Assembly: GCA_964035795.1 (NCBI GenBank)
Contig: OZ038326.1
Span: forward strand, 1,187,061 to 1,251,060
Origin: Pterobdella sp. o SKG-2022
Taxonomy: Eukaryota; Annelida; Clitellata; Hirudinida; Piscicolidae
Length of the DNA stretch: 64,000 nt
Direction of reading: 5' to 3'
Under the pieces are notes generated by a model. The model did no database searches, was not told the DNA's origin, and saw nothing but the letters and a program-made list of their open reading frames with translations. Positions 19,328-30,380 of the stretch are shown in pieces. Every line of letters begins with the position of its first letter. The stretch's first letter is position 1. The translations under genes were made by a program, and so were the position numbers.

Positions 19328-20845
19328 ATGAATAAATCAAATGAAACAAAAAAGAAATCACATAAAGTTGTTATAAAGGTTTTTTTTAATTGATTATTGT
19401 TCAATTTTATTTTATACTTTCTCTATCCGTATTCGTAACATGATGTTACCCAAGAATGAATTTTGTACCTTAGAATTAAATTTTTCATATATTTTTTCAA
19501 AGATTTATTCTATATCTTCTTTATTTATTTTTTTTTCGGAAAATAATTTCAGACTGCTTCTATTAACTCACACAAAAACATTTTTATTCAGAAAAAAGTC
19601 TTCAAAGGCCTCAAAAAGAATGCAAGAAATGTTACAGATAAATCCAAACGTGGTGTGATTTTTGTGAAGCACATACCACATGGGTTCTTTGAGCCTCAAA
19701 TGAAAAGGTGAGGTTTAAATATCTGTGTTCACTTTTCATACTCATATTTTCTAAAATTTTCATCTGTTTACAGATATTTTGAACAATTTGGACATGTAAC
19801 TAGAATTAAGTTATCTAGAAGTAAAAAAGTGAGTTTATCAACTTTTTTATGTATTTCATATATCAGTTTATTTCTCATGCAATAATTTCCAAAACTGAAA
19901 TCCAAATGCTGAAAATCTTAATTTCATTCACTTAAATATACTAAATGATGCAAAAGTAATTTCTCAAATATATCATTGAAACCATAGACTGGCAGAAGCA
20001 AGGGGTATGCTTTTGTGGAGTTTGCAGATGGAAATGTTGCCAAAATAACAGCAGATGCTATGAAAGATTACCTCATGTTTAGGCATCGTATGATTTGTTA
20101 GTTAACTTTTTATTGGATAAATATATTATTGTTTTTAAGTTGTCATCTTCATTATTTAGTATCTATATGTTCCTATACTACATATTCATCTTAATATTGA
20201 ATTTTTAATAAGTTATTTTAATATGTTTTTTTGAGTAACAATGATGTTCTGTTTTGAAGATTGTGCCATTATAATCATCAATATAACATTGCAGGCCAAT
20301 TCATTCCTCGAAATGAAGTGCATCGAGACACATTCAAAAGGCATTTGTTTCAATAGCGATAAAAATAACATTATCATTTTTAATATTTAATAATGATAAT
20401 AATAGTTTACATAATAACTTCAAGACAATTTGTCAACAGATGGAACATACCATTCAAAAAGCCTAGAGCTCACATATTTGCCTTGAAAAGACACAATAAG
20501 GTTGGAGATTAATATTTTACAACAGAAAGCAGCTAAATCTCAGTTCTAAAGTTATTATTTCATTCACAAAAATTGACGTTTTCTGTATTTTTTTTGATGT
20601 ATTGTATTTAAAATAGTCCAAAAATGTAACATCAGCATGAAAAAAAATCAAGTTTTATAGATTATTATAATCTTATTTATAATTATGTAAAATTTTTAAT
20701 TTTAATTAATTTTCACAAACAATTTTTCCAGATTTCTGATGATAGCAAGAAAGAAGCGAGAAGAACGTACAAATTGAAAAAAAGGAATGAGAAAAGTCTA
20801 CAGAAGATCAGACAGCTTGGCATTGAATATGACTTGGGCACGTGA
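19328..20845 (+). CDS. NIFK: NIFK/MKI67IP nucleolar RRM protein (Nop15 family)
   Basis: Nucleolar RNA-binding protein required for pre-60S ribosome maturation (yeast Nop15 family). Seven exons: 19328-19378, 19592-19707, 19774-19828, 19988-20096, 20295-20346, 20440-20500, 20732-20845; 185 residues, phases exact. The single RRM contains RNP2 (GVIFVKHIPHGF) and RNP1 (SKGYAFVEFA), then the family-specific segment FIPRNEVHRDTFKRHLWNIP. It ends with a basic helix and QKIRQLGIEYDLGT, matching the KKGIDYDF motif of animal NIFK. The protein stops there: the long C-terminal tail that in human NIFK carries the phospho-sites bound by the Ki-67 FHA domain is absent. Donors GTTTTT, GTTAGT, GTTTCA and GTTGGA depart from GTRAGT. 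An AATAAA lies about 70 bp after the stop. Confidence 0.94.
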
Positions 20846-22604
20846 TGTTGTGCGCTACATGGATGACTATTGATGGCTTCTATAGCTATTATTTTTTTTG
20901 GTTGTTAAAAAATGTAATAAAATAGGGGATCGTGTCGCCTTTTTTATTTATTAAATTTTTATTTAAATTGTTTTTGTATTACATTTATCCTGGAAATTCG
21001 TTCTATCCTGAAACCCTCAAAGACGCGTTATAAAATAGCGTGACCCGCCTTCTGGCTGAGACTCGAGCTTTTTCTACTAGATCCAATTAAGACTGATGTG
21101 TAAAAGGATAGGCCTGTTAGGGTGAAAGTTTGACAAGGAGCGTTTATTGACAGAAATGATGCTTCACAAGAGTTTACAACGAAATAACTGGATAATCAAT
21201 AACTTAAAAACCAAAGCAGTATTACTAAAAAATGATTGATAGAATTACAAATATTTTTTAAAAAAGCAAAAACCTATACTATTTTTTTGAGTAGGTTGTC
21301 AATAACTCATGAACGAAAATGCTAAATGTCAATTACATAGATCTGTGTAGCAAAAAAAAAAGCAAAATAAGATTAAAAATGAAAATTTCAAAAAAATATT
21401 TGAAGGTATGTTATTAGGATCGTAAGTCAGAAGTTAAATCTTTGAGCGTAAGTTTAGAGCTTCAAATTAAGTTTTCATTAACAAACTCAAAAATGATTTG
21501 GCTGGGCGATAAAAACTTGATAATTAAAAGTCTAAATATATTCAACTTGTCAATTTTTCAATGAAAAAGAACTAATTTATTAAGTGGTTATAGAAAAGCC
21601 AGCAACCCCAGATCTTATCGAATGTTCTTCAAATGCACGCTACATATCACACAGTCTAATGCTATCAAAAATGAATGAAGATCAAAAGTGTCTCTTACAA
21701 TAAAAAAAAAATTAACTTAAATATGCTTTTAAGAAATGTACGAATATCAAGTTGTAAATGAATTAGTTAAATTCCATACGTTATTATGCTTTTTAAAATA
21801 AAAAAATCAAAACTGTTAAGTAAAGTCTTAAAAAGCTAGTTGTCTGAACATTCCCTGATTAAAAATGAATTTACATACGAGTACGAAATTTTATACAAAA
21901 ATATGAAAAATCAATGTACAAAACTAGAAAATAAATGAATGTAATAGCTAAAAGTATTCAGTCAATCAAATCAAATTATATATAGGCACTAAAACTCAAA
22001 AATTAAGCCCCACAAAAATAAATTTTAAAATCTTTTATAAGTCATCGATAAAACCTTGTCATACTTCTAGAAATACACTGTTTACTCTGATAATTCGGGA
22101 TTTTTATTGATAATAATTATAAAATAATGAAATGGAAGAATAATAATTAATCTACCATTGAAACATTTGATAAGACAATCCAATAATACTCAAAATATTT
22201 AGTAAGGTACATACCACACGCACAGTCACACATAAATTCAAACGATAGTAGTGAGCAAAAATTCAAAATCTTTGCTAAGTATATATGTGCCTCTTCTTGG
22301 TTCACCATCATTATTATAGACTTTCTTATTACCATTGCCTTAATCGTAATGATTATTGTTAATCAAAATTGTACTTATTACTAATCACCATTATTATTCT
22401 CATTATTATATTATCAATCAATAATTATTTTCAATTCGAAATTTAATTTATGAAATAAATGCATGAATTATTAAATTGTATTCATCCGCATCTTCATCAT
22501 CTCCTTTCTATTTATTGCCCTCATCATCTTCTTATTCATCCTCATCATCATCATCATGTTCAACAAGATAACCGCCAACGACATCATCATCTTCTTCCTC
22601 ATCA
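20846..22604. other. Convergent spacer NIFK / AMPK gamma
   Basis: 1.76 kb between stop codons. No exon found. AATAAA for NIFK at 20916-20921; a minus-strand AATAAA for AMPK gamma at 22511-22516, about 90 bp past its stop. A slightly GC-richer patch at 21025-21075 has no readable frame or tRNA fold that I can see. Confidence 0.6.
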
Positions 22605-24101
22605 TCAGCATCTTTCTTCATTCACGTCTGCCTTCTCAGACTTCATTACCAAACAGCGCAAAAGATCCGATAAGGTTGCTATGCCAACCACCTTCCTGTC
22701 TTCATCCACCAACACCAAGCGATGAACCTGGCGATGATGAGGTAGCATGAGAAGCGCTATGTGTTATTAGATGGCGAGATGGAGAAGAATATGAAGCGCT
22801 ATGTTGAACATGGTAAAGCTGAGTACATGTGAATAATATTGTGACATAATTATTAGTAAATTTTGTTATGTTTAATTATTATCAATTAATTACTATGTTG
22901 TTTTTAATAATATTATTTTTTAAATATTTTCCAATAGGATTATAGTTGAAAGAATGAAGCCTAGGTAATATAAAAGATCAAAAGCACAGTGGTCCATAAA
23001 TTTTTATGCTCGTAAACAAAATTTTACGCGCAAAAACTTTGCATAGATTAATATAAGTATTATTATTAATATTTATATTATTATTTTATAATTATTTTAT
23101 TATTAATTGAAAATCAGTTTTTACTAAATATAACTAAATTAATGAATTATCGAATTTTTATTCAAAAATGTTGGAAATAAATACTTTTAAAAACAAAGTG
23201 CTTTTGGGTTCTTGTAAATAATAAAAATTATAATAATAATAATTTTAATAATATAAAAATTATTATTTTTATTATTGACATACGGAAGCCTTGACGATCT
23301 TATTGATGGCCTGGATGAGGGGAATGTGGGGAGGTACTGTGTGCATGTTGATCCTGCTCTGTTATTATTATTATTATTTATATTATTTTTATTACTATCA
23401 ATATTATTATTATTATTAAATTTATTATTGTTATTATTAAATCCATTATTTTCAGCATTATAAGTAGTATTAATGTTATGTAAGCTACACTTTTTTTCTC
23501 TGGCTCTAACAATGCAAAAAATAATTAAAAAAAAAAAATAATAATAATAAAACCAACTTCATCCACGGTATTGAGAACGTCTCGAACCGGTCGGTCCAAG
23601 TTGCTGTATAAGTGGTCGTATGCTAGTTTCTGTGGTTTCAATATAACAATAATAATAATAGCCACAAAAACAATGATAATAATGATAATAACAATAATAA
23701 TAATATTATTATTATTTAAAGCTGTAACCAACGGAAAAATCGAATTTAGCAAAGATGGTGACAAGGCGGTTCTGTTGGTCGACCACGGGAACAGCTGATA
23801 TACGTTTCTCTATGAAGAACTTCAACACCTGGATTAGCTTCGTTTCAAAGGTGATCTGGTGTGGTGGTGATAGTATTAATAGAAGCAATCAAAAATGACA
23901 TTAGAAACGTGAATGATTCCGAAAGGAACGGCATAACAAGAACAGAAATAAAACTGATGCTAACAAAAATATTAATAATGATAGCATTAATGATATTGGT
24001 TCAAAACCACACTTACAGTGGTGACGTTGGCGACAGTGATGTGCGGGAATGAGGTGAGGGGGTCATAAACAAACGTCGGAATATCCATTGACGTTATCTG
24101 T

Positions 24102-24159
<58 letters not shown>

Positions 24160-25604
24160 TAATAATAATAATAAACATTGTGGTGTATGAAGGCCAGGAT
24201 GCGCTTGTGGGTCAAGACGTTGATGGGGTTTCCGAGTCGTTTGTCCAGTACTAGTAGCCGGTGAACCTGGAATAATAATAACAATAATAAAAATAAAAAT
24301 AATAATATTAATAATAAAATAATGATAATTACAATAACAATGATAATAATAAGGCGAGTTGAACCGACCCTATTTTCGCATAGTTGGTTGAGGGCTTTGA
24401 GTACTGTGTCTTCCGGACTACAGAACACCATGTCTCGACAGTTTAACAGTTCTGTGTTGTGTCATGCTCCTACTAATACTAGTGCTATTACTACTACTTC
24501 TACTAATACTAATACTACTACTAATAATAATAATACTATTACTACTAATACTACTACTACTACTAGTGCTATTAAAAAAAATACTACTGAGTAATCATAA
24601 TCATCGCCATCGTCATTATCGTTAACATCATAAAAATAACAATAATTATTACTTTCATTTATATCCTTTTTATTTTCATCATTATATAGTAACAAGTCTA
24701 AGGTGCAATTAAAACGAAATGAATTTTTTATATTCCAAGGCCTCAACTATAAATAGAACCAGTCAGATGGGTGTTCATAGATTTGCAAATTACTGTTTTA
24801 TTGAGAAATAAAAGCTTCAATAGCGATTATAAAATGGCGTTTTAAATTTTAATCACGACATTTTAAATTCACTTTTAAAACGTTTTCGCTGCTGAAAGAT
24901 GCAGAAATTCGATTATATAGCATCAAAAAAATCAAATGCACGAAACAACAATGAGACTTGAACTCATGATACTACCCTTAACCCAAACACTCAATCGGTA
25001 TAAAAAAATAACAAAAAAATAGATGCAAAACCACATAAATAGATAGATACACTAACACATAAATAGACATATAAATATCACATGAATACATGGGTACACC
25101 ACCGCATACTAATTTAAAAGCCCTCAAAACAACCTCTCCATTTGCTTATGTAGTCGTTCTCCAGCTCTTCCGGCTTGTGTGTAGATTCAGTGTAGTACTT
25201 GTATAAGATCTGTATGAAGTCTGTTATCGTCAGCATTCCTGCAGTGGTATCAGTATAAGCGGTCTTGAAGGGTTTGATGTAGTGGTATTATCCTTGGAAG
25301 TGGAGGGTTGTTTGTATTAGCAGTATTATATTCATAGACTAAGACGTTATTCATTGATTAATTTGCTATGATAAAATTTACTGATACTTTAATAAAAGTG
25401 GCATCAGTTTTTTGGTTGTACAATTGTGAAATTATTGTCTCGATTGCTCTTAATATATATCTGAAACCTGTAAAAGTTTGTAGTTGATTGTCCCATAATA
25501 TAGCGGCTTTTACCCCATCTTTCGCTAGAGCTAAGAAGGCTTTTTTGATCTTTATTTTATACAGATAGATTAATAGCTAGATAGATAGATAGATTAATAG
25601 ATTA

Positions 25605-25658
<54 letters not shown>

Positions 25659-25692
25659 TAATAGATAGATAGATAGATAGATAGATAGATTA

Positions 25693-25724
<32 letters not shown>

Positions 25725-25736
25725 ATAAATAGATAT

Positions 25737-25801
<65 letters not shown>

Positions 25802-28800
25802 CAACCGTGAGTCGAGAGTCGAAAACGACTATCTTGGAAGAGCTAGGCATGATGTCATAACATGTGTGCTTGTCCAACAACTTGATGTAGACTTGGTCTG
25901 GGTGCACTATTGAGTGCGGTGGTGATAGTAGTAGTATTATAGGTAACAGTTTTAGTAGTAGTAGTAGTAGTAAAGCAGTAATGGAAGTAGCATTAAAATG
26001 AGTAGTAAAACAGCTAAAAATAGTTGAAAATACCAGCAGTCAAAGAAACACTATCCACAATTTAGGTAGTGGTATCATGAGTAGTAGTGAGCAAACTCAA
26101 AACTTAGAGTGACTTACCAAGTAAGTAAATACTGACTTATTAATTGCTTCTGAAGTGTAAATAGTCGAAGACAAGAAATGTGCAGATATGGAAAATTTTG
26201 AAGTATATTTTTAAAGAACTTTCATAAAAAAAAAAATGGGAACGCATAAAAAAAATTGATATATAAAATTATGACAGACGTATAATGTACGAAAAATTTT
26301 TATAAAAGATATGGGAGAAATAATATCTAAAAATTAGATATCTCCAAGTTGGTTTTCATAAAGATAAATTTGATTATGTTTTACAATTCACTTTTAAAAC
26401 CGCATTTTAAAATATTATAAACTATATTTTGTCCAGCCTTTTGTGAAGAAAATAGAACAACAAAGAATTTGATTGATTGAATTTAAGTAATACATTATTG
26501 CAACGAAAATGTTACGAAAAAAAAGATAAATTATTATTTGTCCAACCTTTAATAACAAAAAACTGGCTTTGAAAAAATTTGATTGGTTAATTGGTAAGAA
26601 AGAGTATTAATTGGCAGGTAGTATTTATTGAAACTAAATTGACGTACTCAAGTCATCGGAATCTGTGAGTCTTTGTGAATTGGAGGGCATCTGTAAATAA
26701 TAATAACAATAAAAATAATAACAACAAAATAATAATAAAAGTAGATTTTTATTGGCGCCAAAGAAGAAGAAATGCACTTGAGTAATGAAATTTACAATTT
26801 GAAAGACATGAAAACTCTTTTAAGAAAGCAATAAAAAGCTAACTCAGGTGTAAACAAAAAAAAGAGAAAAATTCACCGTAGCGGCCTACTTATAAACACA
26901 ATTAACGATGGAAAATTAAATATTATGAGCATTTTAAAAGTGGTTGCGAAAAATTATATTTCAAACAATTTAAAACGCCTATAAATGAAGCATAAACATT
27001 ACACGTTATAACATAGTTATAAATATTTAAAAACAAGTCATTCTTGGGAAATTTTTTGATTTTAAAGTTAAAAATATAAAAAAAAAAATTTTTTTTTCCA
27101 CTGAAAACTCCTCAAAAATTATTTCTTCAATAATAAAGTGCCCTAAATATTGGAGCAGCTATGCTGAAGGGTTCAAAAAAACATTAACAATGATGATAAC
27201 AGACATTTGAAAACACAAAAAAGTGCGCTCTATCAAAACCCATCTAAAATACATAAACAAAAACAAAATCTGAAAATCAAAAACTAGTCAATTTACGCTC
27301 TTCAACTGTTTATTTTATCTCACTTTTTGGGCTAGCATTTTAATTAAAACAAAATAGAATTTTTAAATCCATCTTTAATTACTGCTACTTAATGCTTTTC
27401 TAGTCTGCCACCTCAGGGTTTATATTACGCTGCTGACAACAAACCAACTCTCTCTTTCAAAATTTCGTTTTTTGTTGAAATTTTTATTAGCCAGTCTTTT
27501 TAGCCTCTTTATATCAGCAAGAACTTATTGTGCCTCAGATAGCAAAAGCTAATTTTTATTATATGAACCATTTTTAATGAGATGCTTTTTTTTCAAATTT
27601 TAAGTTTTTTTGATAAAAAAAACTCTAAACAAAAAATATAAAAAAATATTACAACAACGACAATACAAAATCAACAAGCCAATAGCACCAACCCTGTAAA
27701 TTCTGGTCCCTTTCTTGGGATCCTTCCAAATGAGCAGACGAGGGTCCATGCACACATCCTCATCCTCAAGGTAGGTGGAGTGGTGCCGTGAAGGCAGTGT
27801 TTTGGCGAAGGGAGAGTACTTTGCTTTGTCTCTCGCCTCTTTCCTGGCTATCAGGAATCTGGTGGGGGTAGCTTAATGACGAGAATGATGATAAACATGG
27901 AATTAATACAGAAAAAAATGATATTTGCTATTTTTAGAGCCTCTGTTAAGCGTTTAAACAAGGGATCACTTTATGCGTATTTGATAGTTCACAAAAAGCT
28001 TGGTACATTTAGAATTATAATCTAAAACAGCCTTTTCTCAATGATACAATGATACTAATGTTAATAAAAATAATTTATTGAAGAAATATTTGATTTCCCA
28101 GGTTGTCAATTCAACTTGCCTTCAAGCTCAACCATATTTCTAGAGTAGACAAAAAATAATGTCTAGAAACAATGATGTAATGACATCATAGTTTCCCTAT
28201 TTTCATATGTTTCTGTTATTTTTTATAATTAGTTTGAAATAATGGTGAATAATAGTGAAAATTTTATACCCTATATAACCTAGGAGTTATTTATAGAAAA
28301 AAAATCTTAATAAGAATGAATAAAAACAATCTTTACTCTAATGATAACATTTTTCTGATCAAAAATAAACAAGTTATCCTTAGAATCCTTAACCCAATAA
28401 GTTCAACAAGGAGTTTAAAGATCTGCTCACTTCATTGTAAAAAATGATAAAAAAAAAACTAACAAAAGCAAAAATATAATATTCCAAACAATAGTAACAA
28501 TAACTAAAAATGAAATCGAACTTTGTAGCATCAGACTGAGTGCGATCTCTGTGATAGGAAATGTATTGGTCAGGTCCAATGTCCATTTTGAATGCATTGC
28601 ATCCAATTTCTTCATCGTTTTGCAGCTGGCCATCACTTAGCTTCAGTTTTTTTAAGCTTTCCTCTATGTTATCCGTCTTTACTATGTTGAAAACACTGCA
28701 GTGAGTAGAGTTTATGGGTGGAGGTAGTTGAGTTGGTTGTGAAGAATATAGGTAATTATTTACATAAGAGAATTTTGAATTCATATTGAATGAGTCAAAA

Positions 28801-29612
28801 ATGAAACAGAGATCTCACTTATCATCTTCATATTCACTAGCATCAACTGAGATAGAGGTGCTGGCATTTGAGCTAGATGTATCTATGCTGGTTGATTTGC
28901 TTCTTTGTCGAATTGAAGAGAACAAGTTTTTCACTTTGCCTTTTGAATGAAAATGTTTACAACATTTTAATGGGCTTGTTACTTGTATTGTGTAATTGTA
29001 ATTTTGATTTTCAATTATTAAAAACTTGTGTAGAAAACAAAAAAAAGCTAGTTTTTAGAGTTTGAGGTGAAAAATTACTATTTAATCAATAACTTCCTTA
29101 AATTATTTTTTCTAGTTTGACTAAAATATATGTCAACAAAATTTTTTTAAAGCTCACCAGAGGATTTTAAAGTCTTTTGATTGGGAAATGTTGTTTCACG
29201 TTTAGAGAAAAAATTTTTGCGAAACACACTCTTGTTGGAAAAAGTATTGGGGGAATAACTGCTAGATTGGGCAAAGGGTGAATCGTGGTTATCATGGTGA
29301 TGTTCAAGAACTGGATGCAAAGAATCTTTAACAAAAACATCCTGGTGTCAAAATAAAATAATCTTTCAAAAAATTATGTCATTTAAGTAATATGATGTTT
29401 TAATATTTATTTGCACAGTACAATTTGAAATAAAACAAACTTTAATTAATTAAAATTGCATTCGAATTATTGAAACAACATTATCAATGGTTTTTGTTCA
29501 CCCCCAAGCGAGATGCTGTCGGTCCAGTGACGGTATGGTGGTTACTCCAGTCGGTTTTGTTAGTGGAATGGAATAATTTATATCCTTTTTCAGATTTTTC
29601 AGTCGAAGACAT
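22605..29612 (-). CDS. PRKAG: AMPK gamma subunit with four CBS repeats, long N-terminal isoform
   Basis: Nucleotide-sensing regulatory subunit of AMP-activated kinase. Sixteen exons: 29612-29502, 29341-29158, 28939-28819, 28695-28522, 27858-27693, 26690-26648, 25906-25806, 25549-25468, 25238-25134, 24451-24369, 24266-24177, 24097-24017, 23855-23733, 23629-23558, 23358-23284, 22727-22605; 577 residues, every phase exact. Residues 1 to about 240 are a Ser/His-rich extension I cannot match. The core starts near YIKLLDKHTCYDIMPSSSK. CBS1 has GMLTITDF, CBS2 has VHRLLVLD and LTHKRIL, CBS3 has RISAVPVVD and FAKFD, CBS4 has VHRLVLVD and LSDLL. The ligand-contact Asp/Arg positions are therefore mostly kept. 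From YSNLD to VHRL it is exactly as long as human gamma. The CBS1 Arg of GVRAAPLW is Lys here (GVKAAILW). ATG at 26690 could start a short isoform. Several introns are triplet repeats. Confidence 0.96.
24098..24176 (-). repeat. Intron made wholly of ATT triplets
   Basis: This 79-bp AMPK gamma intron lies between the exons ending FIHHN and starting ITSMD. It reads GTTTATTATT... to ...TTAAACAG and is otherwise only ATT/TTA repeats with one G interruption. The neighbouring introns at 24267-24368, 23630-23732 and 23359-23557 are degraded versions of the same composition. Confidence 0.95.
24941..25000 (-). repeat. tRNA-derived relic (SINE-like), second copy
   Basis: Minus strand reads ACCGATTGAGTGTTTGGGTT, then AAGGGTAG, then a box-B-like GAGTTCAAGTC. 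The order and spacing resemble the relic at 3391-3450, though the sequences differ. It lies in an AMPK gamma intron. No acceptor stem closes. Confidence 0.4.
25563..25801. repeat. (GATA)n tetranucleotide tract beside a splice donor
   Basis: About 240 bp of GATA with scattered TTAATA interruptions, in the AMPK gamma intron between exons 7 and 8. On the sense (minus) strand the CTATCTAT repeat begins about 5 bases into the intron, right after donor GTTGTC (exon ends at 25806). The other end lies 14 bases from the acceptor side of the next exon (25549). Confidence 0.97.
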
Positions 29613-30380
29613 TTTGCAAGCATAAAAAACTACTCTAATTTTGAAAATTCATATCCTGGAAATATTATTTAGGAGTCTAATGACCCCTATCTTATAGAAA
29701 TAATGTCATCACTTGGTTAAATCAATTTTTTAAAATATTTTGAAATTTTAACTTGCTAAACTAAAACGTAGATTTTTTCATTTGAATTAGAGCATGAAAA
29801 CTTATAATTTTGCTAAAACTGTTTACGTCCAAGAATATAGGAAAAGCGCTTAATAGTAAAAATTAATGTAGTCGTAATTGAAACGATTATAATTATTTTC
29901 AACCAACAACGACAGAAACATTCATAAATGAAAAAACTATTATAGAAATAAAATAAAACACGATATTTTCACTAGTAAACTGTTTATCAACCAAAATTAA
30001 CTTCTTTTCATTCCCGCTATTGTAGAGTTTTGATCTTTTAAACTGATTTCGTTTAAAACAAAGCATGTCTACTTTTTAACTTTTCATAATTTTTTCATTT
30101 TATTTAGTTTAAATGTTTCCATGTAGATTTTTTCAACCTCTATTTTTGCTTTCTATGGTCAAGTCTAGCGATTATAGAATTACAAAATAATTTCATATAT
30201 TTTTTCAATTTTTCCAAAATCAATAACGTTTTTATTCATCCAATAAAATACAACACCCATAAACTGAAAAAAATAATTTGATGGGATAAAATCTTAATTT
30301 TTAATTTTAAAACATAGTTCAAACTCTAAGTTTTCTTAAAAAAAAACTTAAAAAAGTTTAAAAACAAAAATACTTCAAAT
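29613..30380. promoter_or_regulatory. Spacer between divergent AMPK gamma and Irx
   Basis: 768 bp between the start codons of AMPK gamma (minus) and Irx (plus). AT-rich; no exon seen. Expected to contain both promoters. Confidence 0.4.

Noticed and set aside
21025..21075. GC-richer patch as a tRNA gene
   Set aside because: No cloverleaf or box A/box B pair could be drawn.
28389..28784. 131-residue minus-strand frame starting MNSKFSYVNN as a separate gene
   Set aside because: Its middle (VFNIVKTD to SDATK) is AMPK gamma exon 4; the start and the hydrophobic tail are intron sequence.
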